Of a DNA stretch of 64,000 bases, positions 19,477 through 28,846 are shown piece by piece. The stretch is from Sulfitobacter noctilucicola (GTDB taxonomy: Bacteria; Pseudomonadota; Alphaproteobacteria; Rhodobacterales; Rhodobacteraceae). The stretch is taken from contig NZ_JASD01000008.1 in NCBI RefSeq assembly GCF_000622385.1, forward strand, positions 2,852,001-2,916,000, in the 5' to 3' direction. Positions within the stretch are counted from its first letter, which is position 1. Each line of letters begins with the position of its first letter. Under the pieces are notes generated by a model. The model was not told the origin of the DNA. It did no database searches and saw only the letters and a program-made list of their open reading frames with translations. The position numbers were made by a program, and so were the translations under genes.

Positions 19477-20919
19477 ATGACACCTGCAGACCTGAACGTC
19501 ATTCTGCCAGAGATTATCCTGTCGGCCTTTGCGCTGGCCGCACTTCTGGTGGCTGTATACACCACCAAGGACAAGACCGGCGGTTTGCTGGTCTGGGCGA
19601 CTGCGATTATCTTTATCGCATTGGCCGCATGGATCGGTTTCACAGGCGAGGGTACACGCGTCGCCTTTAACGGCATGTTCATCGAGGATAGCTTTGCGCG
19701 TTTCGCCAAGGTCACTATCCTGCTGTCTGCGGCAGCCGTGTTGATCATGTCTGAAAACTACATGAAGACACGTGGCATTCTGCGGTTCGAATATCCTGTG
19801 CTGGTCGCGCTAAGCGCCGTTGGCATGATGATGATGGTATCCGCAGGCGATCTGATGGCGCTTTATATGGGGCTGGAGCTGCAATCGCTGGCGCTTTATG
19901 TCGTTGCCTCCTTGCGTCGCGACTCTGTCAAATCAACAGAAGCCGGTCTGAAGTATTTTGTGCTGGGTGCGCTGTCCTCCGGTCTTTTGCTGTATGGCGC
20001 ATCGCTGGTCTATGGCTATGCAGGCACCACGTTGTTCACCGGTATCATCACGACAGCCCAGGCGGGCGAGACTTCTTTGGGTCTGCTCTTTGGTATCGTA
20101 TTCCTGATTTCGGGTATGGCGTTCAAGGTTTCTGCTGTGCCGTTCCACATGTGGACGCCTGACGTCTACGAAGGCTCACCCACACCGGTCACAGCCTTCT
20201 TTGCCACAGCACCGAAAGTCGCGGCGATGGCGCTCTTTGCGCGCGTGCTGCACGATGCCTTTGGCAACGCGGTGGGGGACTGGCAGCAGATCGTGGCACT
20301 CTTGTCGGTTCTGTCCATGTTTCTGGGTGCCGTTGCGGCCATCGGCCAAACGAATATCAAACGTCTGATGGCATTCTCCTCCATTGCCCATATGGGCTAT
20401 GCGTTGATGGGCCTTGCTGCCGGTACTGCCTTTGGTGTGCAGGCGATGCTCGTCTACATGGCGATCTATGTCACGATGAACGTGGGTACCTTTGCTTTCA
20501 TCCTGATGATGGAAAAAGACGGCGCACCTGTAACGGACATCTCTGCTTTGAATATGTATGCCAAGAACAACCCGGGCCGTGCGCTCGCGATGCTGGTTCT
20601 GCTGTTTTCGCTGGCCGGTGTGCCGCCGATGCTGGGCTTCTTCGGCAAGCTGTATGTCCTGCGCGCGGCCTATGACGCCGGCCTCGCATGGTTGGCCATT
20701 GCCGGTGTGATCGCCTCGGTCATTGGTGCCTACTATTACCTGCGGATCGTGTTCTTCATGTACTTTGGTTCTGAACAGTCAGAGCCGCTGGATGCGGGTA
20801 AAGGCGGCGTGTTGCCAGTATTCCTGACGGCTTCCGCGCTGATCATGGTGCTGGGTATCATCAATATGTTCGGCGTTGAAGCTGCTGCGCAGGCGGCTGC
20901 GGGCGCGTTGGTCAACTGA
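19477..20919 (+). CDS. nuoN: NADH-quinone oxidoreductase subunit N
   Basis: Third antiporter-like subunit (ND2 homologue), 480 residues, about 14 helices. Markers are [20 protein letters not shown] with its conserved glutamate and [36 protein letters not shown] precedes the ATG. It is the last complex I gene; no intrinsic terminator is visible in the 55 bases before birA, so read-through into birA-coaX-rnj is possible. Confidence 0.97.
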   Translation: MTPADLNVILPEIILSAFALAALLVAVYTTKDKTGGLLVWATAIIFIALAAWIGFTGEGTRVAFNGMFIEDSFARFAKVTILLSAAAVLIMSENYMKTRGILRFEYPVLVALSAVGMMMMVSAGDLMALYMGLELQSLALYVVASLRRDSVKSTEAGLKYFVLGALSSGLLLYGASLVYGYAGTTLFTGIITTAQAGETSLGLLFGIVFLISGMAFKVSAVPFHMWTPDVYEGSPTPVTAFFATAPKVAAMALFARVLHDAFGNAVGDWQQIVALLSVLSMFLGAVAAIGQTNIKRLMAFSSIAHMGYALMGLAAGTAFGVQAMLVYMAIYVTMNVGTFAFILMMEKDGAPVTDISALNMYAKNNPGRALAMLVLLFSLAGVPPMLGFFGKLYVLRAAYDAGLAWLAIAGVIASVIGAYYYLRIVFFMYFGSEQSEPLDAGKGGVLPVFLTASALIMVLGIINMFGVEAAAQAAAGALVN

Positions 20920-20974
20920 TCCTGCCGCCGCGCTACAACCTCGTTTTGGAAGCCATCTTTAGAAGGGTAGGGCC

Positions 20975-21709
20975 ATGACAGCTTGGCCGGACGGTTACGG
21001 GCGTCATGTGTTTGACAGTGTGGATTCGACCCTGAGCCAAGCTGTGCGCATGGTACCTGATCTGGCGGGCCCAGCTTGGATCTTGGGGTTGGAGCAGACG
21101 GCGGCACGTGGGCGGCGCGGACGGTCGTGGTCTACGCCCCGTGGCAACTTCGCTGGTACTCTGATCATGGAACGGCGCGAGGCACCGGGCATCGCCGCTT
21201 TGCGCTCCTTTGTTGCCTCACTGGCGCTATACCGAACCTTCGTGGCCGTCACAGGTGTTGCAGATGCCTTTGCATTGAAATGGCCAAACGACGTGCTGCT
21301 TTATGGCGGGAAGGTCGCGGGAATTTTGCTGGAATCCACTGGCGATCATCTGGTCATCGGGATTGGTGTCAATCTGGCCCATGCGCCGGACGCGGATCAG
21401 CTTGAAGCGCGGGCATTGCCCCCCAAGAGCCTTGCGCATGATCTGAAGATGGATGTCGCGCCAGAGGTGTTTCTGAATATGCTCGCCGTGGAATATGCGG
21501 CGCTAGAGGCACAGTTTACATCGCAAGGCTTTGCGCCGATCCGTACGGGGTGGCTCGCGCATGCTGCACGTCTGGGTGAGCAGATTACCGCGCGGACAAT
21601 GCGCGATGAGACGACAGGCACCTTTGAGACCGTGGACGAAAACGGTAATCTGATATTGCAGACATCCCAAGGCCGCGTGGCGATCACTGCGGCGGATGTG
21701 TTTTTCTAA
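20975..21709 (+). CDS. birA: Biotin--[acetyl-CoA-carboxylase] ligase
   Basis: Activates biotin with ATP and transfers it to the biotin carrier protein of acetyl-CoA carboxylase. The biotinyl-AMP loop GRRGRSW and the segment LKWPNDVLLYGGKVAGILLES are both present. The 244-residue product lacks an N-terminal DNA-binding domain, so it is a class I ligase without repressor function. AGAAGG precedes the ATG. It lies 14 bases ahead of coaX. Confidence 0.95.
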   Translation: MTAWPDGYGRHVFDSVDSTLSQAVRMVPDLAGPAWILGLEQTAARGRRGRSWSTPRGNFAGTLIMERREAPGIAALRSFVASLALYRTFVAVTGVADAFALKWPNDVLLYGGKVAGILLESTGDHLVIGIGVNLAHAPDADQLEARALPPKSLAHDLKMDVAPEVFLNMLAVEYAALEAQFTSQGFAPIRTGWLAHAARLGEQITARTMRDETTGTFETVDENGNLILQTSQGRVAITAADVFF

Positions 21710-21723
21710 GAGGAGGGCGCGGG

Positions 21724-22503
21724 ATGCTCTTGGCCATCGACTGCGGCAATACAAACACGGTGTTTTCCATTTGGGACGGGCAGGAGTTCATTGCCACGTG
21801 GCGCACGGCGACCGAATGGCAGCGAACGGCTGACCAGTATTACGTCTGGCTATCGACCTTGATGAAGTTCCAGAAGGTCGAGGCAGACATCACCGATGTA
21901 ATCATTTCCTCGACTGTGCCGCGTGTGGTGTTCAACCTGCGTGTGCTCGCGGACCGCTATTTCAACACAAGGCCAATGGTGGTGGGGAAACCCGAATGCT
22001 TGTTGCCCGTTGATGTGCGAGTGGACGAAGGCACCGCCGTGGGGCCCGACCGGCTGGTGAACACGGTGGCGGGATATGATCTTTATGGGCCGGACCTGAT
22101 CGTGGTAGACTTTGGCACTGCTACAACCTTTGACGTGGTCGCGGCAGATGGTGCCTATGTCGGTGGCGTGATCGCCCCCGGCGTCAATCTGAGCCTGGAA
22201 GCGCTGCACAATGCGGCGGCCGCTTTGCCCCATGTAGACATCACCCAACCGCAGCGCGTGGTGGGGACGAACACTGTGACATGCATGCAATCAGGGGTTT
22301 TCTGGGGTTACGTTGGGCTCGTCCGTGAGATATGTGCGCGGATAAAGGCGGAACGAGAGCGCGATATGCGCGTTGTTGCGACCGGAGGGCTGGCCCCGTT
22401 GTTTCAACAGGCGGCAGACCTTTTCGATGAATATCAAGATGATCTTACGATGCACGGCCTGACCGTGATCTATAAATATAACAAGGAATTAGCTGACAAA
22501 TGA
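21724..22503 (+). CDS. coaX: Type III pantothenate kinase
   Basis: Catalyses the first step of coenzyme A synthesis, phosphorylating pantothenate. The 259-residue ASKHA-fold protein begins MLLAIDCGNTNTVFSIWDG, the family phosphate-binding motif, and carries GPDRLVNTVAGY and VDFGTATTFDVV. GAGGAG sits upstream. Its stop overlaps the next start (ATGA), so the birA-coaX-rnj trio, common in alphaproteobacteria, is translationally linked. Confidence 0.96.
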   Translation: MLLAIDCGNTNTVFSIWDGQEFIATWRTATEWQRTADQYYVWLSTLMKFQKVEADITDVIISSTVPRVVFNLRVLADRYFNTRPMVVGKPECLLPVDVRVDEGTAVGPDRLVNTVAGYDLYGPDLIVVDFGTATTFDVVAADGAYVGGVIAPGVNLSLEALHNAAAALPHVDITQPQRVVGTNTVTCMQSGVFWGYVGLVREICARIKAERERDMRVVATGGLAPLFQQAADLFDEYQDDLTMHGLTVIYKYNKELADK

Positions 22504-24167
22504 GCAGTGAAAGATTGATCTATCTGCCCCTCGGTGGGGCAGGTGAAATTGGCATGAATGCCTACGTCTACGGGTACGGAAAGCCCGGCAAAGAGCGACT
22601 GATCGTCGTCGATCTGGGCGTTGCATTTCCCGACATGGACGGAAGTCCCGGCGTTGATTTGATTATCGCCGACATTGCATGGCTGGTTGAGCGGAAGGAC
22701 CAGATCGAGGCGGTGTTCATCACTCACGCCCATGAAGACCACGTCGGCGGCGTTGCCCATACTTATGCGCAGTTGCAGGCACCGATCTACGCGCGAAAGT
22801 TCACCGCCAACATCGCCAAGCGTAAAATGGATGAACATGGGCATCCCGATGATGCCGTGACCGTAGTGGGGGCGTGGCCCGAGCAGATTTCTGCGGGCCC
22901 CTTCACCGTGGGCTTTTTGCCGATTTCGCACTCCATCCCCGAAAGCTCCGCATTGGTGATCGACAGCCCAGAGGGCCGCGTCATCCACTCGGGCGATTTC
23001 AAGATCGACCGCACACCCGGTGTGGGCGAGGCCTATGACCCGGAGCTTTGGGCAGACGTGTGTAAGGATGGCGTGAAAGCGCTGGTTTGTGACAGCACAA
23101 ACGTCTTCTCTCAGGATCCAGGCCGGTCAGAGGCAACTGTTGGCCCGGCCATCGAAGAGCTGGTGAGCGCCGCTGACGGTATGGTCGTCGCAACCACCTT
23201 TGCCTCTAACGTGGCACGTGTGAAAACGCTGGCTGTCGCCGGCGACAAAGCTGGACGATCTGTTGTGCTGCTTGGTCGCGCGATGAAGCGCATGGTCGAA
23301 GCATCGCTTGAGACGGGCGTGATGAAGGATTTCCCGAATGTTGTGAGCCCTGAAGAGGCACGCGGCATCCCGCGCGAGAACCTGATGCTGCTGGTTACCG
23401 GATCACAAGGTGAGCGCCGTGCGGCATCGGCCCAACTGGCCCGCGGCAAATATCAGGGGATCGAGATGAAAGAGGGCGATCTGTTCCTGTTTTCGTCCAA
23501 AACAATCCCCGGCAACGAAAAAGGCGTTATCCGTATCATTAACCAGTTCTCTGAACGTGGTGTGGATGTAGTGGATGATTCATCTGGCAATTACCATGTT
23601 TCCGGTCACGCCAACCGGCCCGATCTGGAAACTCTGCACGACGTAGTCAAACCACAGGTGCTGATCCCGATGCACGGCGAACACCGCCACCTGCGCGAAC
23701 ACGTCAAAATTGCGGATGCACGCGGGATGACGGGGGTTCTGGCCGTGAACGGCATGATGATCGACCTCTCGGGCAACCAGCCGAAGGTTGCCGAATATGT
23801 TGAGACAGGCCGCACCTATATCGACGGCTCTGTCCAGATCGGGGCGCTTGACGGTGTCGTGCGCGACCGTATTCGTATGGCGCTGAACGGTCATGTGACT
23901 GTGACCGTAATCCTTGATGATGAAGACGAGCCGCTTGGCGATCCTTGGGTGGATGCCATGGGCCTGTCGGAGACCGGTAAGTCGGGCGCACCGTTGGTTG
24001 ATGTGCTCGAAGAGGACCTGAGCCAGTTTTTGGGACGCTCCAAAGCGGCAACATTGCGCGATGACACCAAGCTTAATGATGGCTTAAAGCGTGTTGTGCG
24101 GCAGTCGGCGCAAGAAGAGATCGGTAAGAAACCGGAAGTAACAGTGGTGGTCAGCCGTCTGAGCTGA
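22500..24167 (+). CDS. rnj: Ribonuclease J
   Basis: Metallo-beta-lactamase/beta-CASP nuclease of mRNA decay and rRNA maturation, with 5'-3' exonuclease and endonuclease activity in the family. The zinc motif THAHEDHVGG is at about residues 78-87, and HSGDFKIDRTP carries a further metal-binding Asp. The C-terminal segment follows the beta-CASP part (MPMHGEHRHL). At 555 residues it is a usual length. It ends shortly before a strong bidirectional terminator. Confidence 0.96.
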   Translation: MSSERLIYLPLGGAGEIGMNAYVYGYGKPGKERLIVVDLGVAFPDMDGSPGVDLIIADIAWLVERKDQIEAVFITHAHEDHVGGVAHTYAQLQAPIYARKFTANIAKRKMDEHGHPDDAVTVVGAWPEQISAGPFTVGFLPISHSIPESSALVIDSPEGRVIHSGDFKIDRTPGVGEAYDPELWADVCKDGVKALVCDSTNVFSQDPGRSEATVGPAIEELVSAADGMVVATTFASNVARVKTLAVAGDKAGRSVVLLGRAMKRMVEASLETGVMKDFPNVVSPEEARGIPRENLMLLVTGSQGERRAASAQLARGKYQGIEMKEGDLFLFSSKTIPGNEKGVIRIINQFSERGVDVVDDSSGNYHVSGHANRPDLETLHDVVKPQVLIPMHGEHRHLREHVKIADARGMTGVLAVNGMMIDLSGNQPKVAEYVETGRTYIDGSVQIGALDGVVRDRIRMALNGHVTVTVILDDEDEPLGDPWVDAMGLSETGKSGAPLVDVLEEDLSQFLGRSKAATLRDDTKLNDGLKRVVRQSAQEEIGKKPEVTVVVSRLS

Positions 24168-24190
24168 TCCTTTCACGACACTGAAAAAGA

Positions 24191-24219
24191 AAAGGCCTCA
24201 CAAATTGTGAGGCCTTTTT
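24191..24219. terminator. Bidirectional intrinsic terminator
   Basis: AAAGGCCTCAC (24191-24201) pairs with GTGAGGCCTTT (24207-24217), flanked by A-rich sequence on the left and a T run on the right. It can stop both the plus-strand RNase J transcript and the minus-strand helicase transcript, which end on either side. Confidence 0.9.
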
Positions 24220-24236
24220 GCGTAGATAGGAAGCGC

Positions 24237-25811
24237 TTAGCTGCTTGGACGGTCTTCGAAGCTCAGCTCGATGAACTCTGGCGTGTGATCGCCCAGGCCG
24301 ACAACCTTGTTGCCGCCGCGGTCATTGCCGCGCCCGCCACGGTTGTCATTGCGGCTGCGGCTATTGTCGCGGCCCTTGGTGTCATCGCGACCTTTGTTCT
24401 CTGTCTGGTTGCGATTGTTGTCGCGGCCACCTGACTTACTCTCGGACTTCGCCTTGGGGGCTTCGGTCTTTTCGGTGGCAGCGGCAGATGCGGTCTTGTC
24501 ATCGGTCGATGCGGATTGGTCAGCGGCCTCAGACGCAGTCGCCTCAGACGGATTGCTGTCTTTCGCACTGGCTGGCTTGCGGCTGCGTGACCGTGACCGC
24601 TTGGGCTTGTCACCATCTTCTGACGATTTCGCTGCTTCTTTAGGTTCTGACGCTTTATCGCCGCCCAATGGATTGTCGAGGCGGGGGATCTCGTTTTGGA
24701 CCAGACGTTCCACATCCGCGAGGTTCTTTTCGTCCCGCGCGGTGCAGATCATGATCGCAGTACCATCGCGCCCAGCGCGACCGGTACGGCCAATGCGGTG
24801 CACATAGTCTTCGGCATGGCTTGGCACATCGAAGTTGAACACGTGGCTCACGGCGGGCACATCCAGCCCGCGTGCGGCAACATCAGACGCGATCAGGAAC
24901 CGCAGGGACCCTTCGCGGAAACCGTCTAGCGTCTTGGTACGCTGGCTCTGATCCAGATCACCGTGGATCGGGGCGGCGTCATAGCCGTATTTCTTCAACG
25001 ATTTCGCAACAACATCCACGTCCATTTTGCGGTTACAAAAGACGATCGCGTTCGTGCATTTATCGCCCTCTGCATCGATCAGCGCGCGCAGGACTTTCCG
25101 TTTCTCTGTTGCTTCGCGGTCTTTACGCGATGCTTTGAACATCAGCACACCTTGGGTGATGTTCTGGTTTGTGGTCGCCTGACGGGCGACTTCGATCCGC
25201 TCAGGGTTGCTAAGGAAAGTGTTGGTGATCCGCTCGATCTCGGGTGCCATCGTGGCAGAGAAGAACAGTGTCTGGCGGGTAAAGGGCGTCAGGCCGAAAA
25301 TACGCTCGATATCGGGGATAAAGCCCATGTCGAGCATACGGTCGGCTTCATCCACAACCATAACCTTCACGTCATTCAGGATCAGCTTGCCGCGCTCGAA
25401 GTGGTCAAGCAGGCGGCCCGGTGTAGCGATCAAGACGTCTACACCTTTGTCGATGAGCGTGTCTTGTTCCTTGAACGAAACGCCACCGATCAGCAGGGCT
25501 TTGGTCAGCTTTACGTGTTTTGCATAGGTGTCGAAGTTTTCCGCAACTTGCGCGGCCAACTCGCGGGTCGGGCAGAGAACAAGCGAACGTGGCATGCGCG
25601 CGCGGGCGCGGCCACGGGCCAGCATGGTAATCAAGGGCAGAGTGAAACTTGCAGTCTTGCCAGTGCCGGTTTGGGCGATCCCGAGAACGTCGCGACCCTC
25701 AAGAGCAGGGGGGATAGCACCCGCCTGAATCGGGGTTGGTTCGGTATAGCCTGCCTCATCAATAGCTTTGAGGACTTTAGGGCTGAGCTTCAGATCAGAG
25801 AATTTTGTCAT
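24237..25811 (-). CDS. rhlE: DEAD-box RNA helicase, RhlE type
   Basis: ATP-dependent RNA helicase. Motifs in order: Q motif region (PTPIQAGAIP), I (AQTGTGKT), DEAD (VVDEADRMLDMGF), SAT (FFSATM), VI (HRIGRTGRAGR). The core spans about residues 1-375. The remaining 150 residues are a low-complexity tail of Ser/Lys/Ala, then Arg/Asp/Asn/Gly (RGGRGNDRGGN), probably an unstructured RNA-binding region. Roles in ribosome assembly or RNA decay fit the family. It ends 18 bases from the shared terminator. Confidence 0.92.
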   Translation of the reverse strand: MTKFSDLKLSPKVLKAIDEAGYTEPTPIQAGAIPPALEGRDVLGIAQTGTGKTASFTLPLITMLARGRARARMPRSLVLCPTRELAAQVAENFDTYAKHVKLTKALLIGGVSFKEQDTLIDKGVDVLIATPGRLLDHFERGKLILNDVKVMVVDEADRMLDMGFIPDIERIFGLTPFTRQTLFFSATMAPEIERITNTFLSNPERIEVARQATTNQNITQGVLMFKASRKDREATEKRKVLRALIDAEGDKCTNAIVFCNRKMDVDVVAKSLKKYGYDAAPIHGDLDQSQRTKTLDGFREGSLRFLIASDVAARGLDVPAVSHVFNFDVPSHAEDYVHRIGRTGRAGRDGTAIMICTARDEKNLADVERLVQNEIPRLDNPLGGDKASEPKEAAKSSEDGDKPKRSRSRSRKPASAKDSNPSEATASEAADQSASTDDKTASAAATEKTEAPKAKSESKSGGRDNNRNQTENKGRDDTKGRDNSRSRNDNRGGRGNDRGGNKVVGLGDHTPEFIELSFEDRPSS

Positions 25812-25948
25812 ATATGTCCGGTTTTGGCGGACACGATCTGGCCCGCTTCATCTGTCATACCGGCCCGCATGGCCCTTGGGGCGGCTTCTGCCGCGATATG
25901 TTGCGCCCGCATACCAAGTTGCCGCGTACCCGTCAAATAGATCGCTGT

Positions 25949-26875
25949 TTAGGAAGTAAAGTCAGGGAAATGCTTGGCCAATGTGGTATTTAGGTCAAGA
26001 TTGGCCAGTTTTAGTAAACCGAAATCCGCCAGACGCTTCCGAAGCGCGGGCGTATCTGCGCAAACCTCATCAAAAAAGTAACGCAGACCTACTGTGCCGT
26101 CCTCGGCTTCAATCATGGCAAGCAGCTCGTGCATCGACACCCCACCTTTGTCACGGGGGCGGTTCGGAGCCAAATCTGGACGATAGGATCCTTGCGTGTG
26201 CCGGTAACGATAGGCCGCATACCATGCGTCCCAACTGCTGGCGTGACAATGGGCAAGGTCGATGCCGTCCGTATCCTCTGGCCCCGTCAGCATATCGTCG
26301 TTCTGGAAAGCGTTGTGTATCTGGATGCGGGCACCCTCAATACCAGTGCGGACAAAGACCTTACCCGCCAGATGGCTGAGAAATCCGCCTTTGATGTAAT
26401 TTCCGTAAGTTGGATACAACGCGTCTACGGTTTTCTCCCGACCGGGACCGTTCGGGACGAATGCCTTGAAATGCGATCCGTCCCCTGCAAGCTGCTCCAT
26501 CGGGCGGATACGGGCGATGGTCTGACTGTCAGGCAAGGTCGACAGAATATCCGATACCGGACGCTCCGACACCAGAAATTCGTCCACATCCATGTGGATC
26601 ATCCAATCCACATCGGCCCGACGTTTATAGGCGTGGGTGGCGTTGCGGGATTGGCGAACCTGATGTTTCTTCGGACGCTTGCCGTTCCACCAGGCATCAT
26701 CACATAGGGTGGGCCGTATTTTCGGATGGGCCTTGAGTGCTGCGAAAGCCGTTTTGTTATCATCGTCGAGATAGATATAGAGCCGGTGTGCACCTGCATC
26801 CAGATGATAGGCCGCAAAGCGAAGAATGTCCGCCGTGGGAGCGAGGATCGTAGCGCTGATCCCCCATGTCTGCAT
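25949..26875 (-). CDS. Glycosyltransferase family 2-like protein
   Basis: A 308-residue cytosolic protein of the GT-A fold group often annotated as glycosyltransferase family 2 in roseobacters. Markers are the early segment RFAAYHLDAGAHRLYIYLDDDN and the DxD-type motif IHMDVDEFLV near residues 92-101. I start it at ATG 26875, which overlaps the prfC stop by one base (TGATG); longer frames run into prfC. The sugar and acceptor are unknown. It resembles the two glycosyltransferases at 59143 and 60892. Confidence 0.8.
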   Translation of the reverse strand: MQTWGISATILAPTADILRFAAYHLDAGAHRLYIYLDDDNKTAFAALKAHPKIRPTLCDDAWWNGKRPKKHQVRQSRNATHAYKRRADVDWMIHMDVDEFLVSERPVSDILSTLPDSQTIARIRPMEQLAGDGSHFKAFVPNGPGREKTVDALYPTYGNYIKGGFLSHLAGKVFVRTGIEGARIQIHNAFQNDDMLTGPEDTDGIDLAHCHASSWDAWYAAYRYRHTQGSYRPDLAPNRPRDKGGVSMHELLAMIEAEDGTVGLRYFFDEVCADTPALRKRLADFGLLKLANLDLNTTLAKHFPDFTS

Positions 26876-28494
26876 CAGACCATCATCTCTTTGGTGGCGG
26901 TCAGGCGCACGTCCGGATAGTCCCGCTCGACGCGGTCGATGTCCCATTGCAAGCGTGTCAGGTAAACAATGTCGCCATCATGATCATGGGCGATATGCTG
27001 CTTGTTGCTTTCCGTAAATTTTTCAACAGCTTGCCGGTCGCCGTTCACCCATCGGGCCGATGTGAACTGGGACTGCTCAAACCGCACTGGCAGGCCGTAT
27101 TCCAGCTCGATCCGGCTGGCCAGCACTTCGAATTGCAACTGCCCCACAACACCTACAACAAAGCCCGAACCGATAGAGGGCTTGAATACCTTCGCGGCAC
27201 CTTCTTCTGCAAACTGCATCAGCGCCTTTTCTAGATGCTTGGCCTTGAGCGGATCGCCTGCTCGGACGCCTTGCAGCAGTTCGGGCGCAAAGGACGGGAT
27301 GCCTGTCACACGCAAAGCTTCGCCTTCGGTCAAGGTGTCACCGATGCGCAGCTGCCCGTGGTTCGGAATGCCAATGATGTCGCCTGCCCATGCTTCCTCG
27401 GTCAGTTCACGGTCAGAGGCAAGGAACATCACGGGATTTGTAATCGCCATGGGCTTCTTCGTGCGCACGTGCGTCATTTTCATGCCGCGCAAAAAGTGGC
27501 CGGAGGCGAGGCGAACAAAGGCAACGCGGTCGCGGTGCTTGGGGTCCATGTTGGCCTGTACCTTGAAGACAAAGCCTGAAACCTTTGTTTCTTCTGGCAA
27601 AATTTTCCGTGGCTCTGCGGATTGTATCTGCGGTTCCGGCCCAAAGGTTGCGATGCCCTGCATCAATTCCTTAACGCCGAAGGAGTTGATAGCCGAGCCG
27701 AACCAGATCGGCGTCAGCGATCCTTCCGCCATCAGTTCAGCATCCAGAGGGGGCATCAACTCGCGGACCATCTCAAGGTCTTCGCGCAATTTTTCCAACA
27801 ACTCGGCGGGAACGTGTTCAGCCAGCTTTGGATCGTCCAAGCCGTTGATCTCTACCGATTCAGCGACCTTGTTACGGTCGGCGCGGTCCATCAGCTCCAA
27901 CCGGTCGCGCAGGATGTCATAGCAGCCGATAAAGTCGCGGCCGACGCCGATAGGCCAGCTGGCCGGCGTCACATCAATGGCAAGGTTCTGCTGGATTTCA
28001 TCAATGATTTCAAAAACGTCGCGGCTTTCGCGGTCCATCTTGTTACAGAAGGTCAGGATCGGAAGGTCGCGCATCCGGCAGACCTCGAACAGTTTCTGTG
28101 TCTGGCTTTCCACGCCCTTGGCACCATCAATCACCATAACGGCCGCATCCACCGCCGTCAGCGTGCGGTAGGTATCTTCGGAAAAATCGGAGTGACCCGG
28201 TGTATCCACCAGATTGAAGCGGAACACAGTATCCTTGTTTGTAAAGTCGAACGACATGGCAGAAGCGGAGACCGATATGCCGCGATCCTTCTCCATTGCC
28301 ATAAAGTCGGATCGCGTGCGGCGTGCCTCACCTTTGGCGCGGACCTGTCCCGCCATCTGGATCGCCCCGCCGAACAACAGAAACTTTTCCGTCAGCGTGG
28401 TTTTCCCCGCATCGGGGTGGCTGATGATGGCAAAGGTACGTCGCCGCGCGATCTCAGGCGGAAGTTCGGGGCGATTGTTGTTTTGATCCAGCAT
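26875..28494 (-). CDS. prfC: Peptide chain release factor 3
   Basis: GTPase that recycles RF1 and RF2 after termination. The G1 motif is SHPDAGKTTLTE, followed by DTPGHSDFSEDT (G3) and FCNKMDRES (G4). The product from ATG 28494 is 539 residues, close to the 529 of E. coli RF3; an upstream in-frame start at 28668 would add 58 residues of unrelated, Arg-rich sequence and is rejected. Its stop is coupled to the downstream glycosyltransferase. Confidence 0.95.
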   Translation of the reverse strand: MLDQNNNRPELPPEIARRRTFAIISHPDAGKTTLTEKFLLFGGAIQMAGQVRAKGEARRTRSDFMAMEKDRGISVSASAMSFDFTNKDTVFRFNLVDTPGHSDFSEDTYRTLTAVDAAVMVIDGAKGVESQTQKLFEVCRMRDLPILTFCNKMDRESRDVFEIIDEIQQNLAIDVTPASWPIGVGRDFIGCYDILRDRLELMDRADRNKVAESVEINGLDDPKLAEHVPAELLEKLREDLEMVRELMPPLDAELMAEGSLTPIWFGSAINSFGVKELMQGIATFGPEPQIQSAEPRKILPEETKVSGFVFKVQANMDPKHRDRVAFVRLASGHFLRGMKMTHVRTKKPMAITNPVMFLASDRELTEEAWAGDIIGIPNHGQLRIGDTLTEGEALRVTGIPSFAPELLQGVRAGDPLKAKHLEKALMQFAEEGAAKVFKPSIGSGFVVGVVGQLQFEVLASRIELEYGLPVRFEQSQFTSARWVNGDRQAVEKFTESNKQHIAHDHDGDIVYLTRLQWDIDRVERDYPDVRLTATKEMMV

Positions 28495-28846
28495 CTTGCG
28501 CGTTAATCCTGATGTGATGGTTGCCTGGAAGGCAGCAAGGTGGCGCACGATGCGTGAGGGATCACGCCGCGCAGGCCGCGCGTACACATACCCTACACAC
28601 CGGCGAGAGCAAGTGTTTGGCACTGCGGCGCGCCGTGATGCCTGCGGACCGGGCAAGAACGCAGCCAAATTTCCGATGGACGTTCGTCTGTGCCGCTGCT
28701 AATTTTTCCCTGCGCATTTGCGGGCTTCCTTGCTGTAACCAGTGGGACAACCTGCCGGATGGAACGCTTTGACGTGCCCGATATTTACGGTGCACGCGTT
28801 TCTCCGAAGAAATGATTTTACGCGCCGATTGATAAGGAATTTTATT
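28495..28846. other. 352-base divergent intergenic region
   Basis: It lies between the starts of prfC (minus) and the LysM-like gene (plus), so it should hold both promoters. I see no gene in it. A small hairpin TGCCT-GGA-AGGCA lies at 28522-28534, 27 bases from the prfC start, and AAGGAA at 28834-28839 is the ribosome site of the plus-strand gene. The right half (from about 28680) is more A/T-rich. No clear -35/-10 pair was found. Confidence 0.5.

Noticed and set aside
24963..25940. Plus-strand 325-codon frame
   Set aside because: Antisense of the DEAD-box helicase, whose motifs are certain.
27622..28506. Plus-strand 294-codon frame
   Set aside because: Antisense of prfC, which has all GTPase motifs.
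28495..28668. N-terminal extension of prfC by 58 codons
   Set aside because: The extra part is Arg/Ala-rich, without similarity to RF3, and ATG 28494 gives the expected length.
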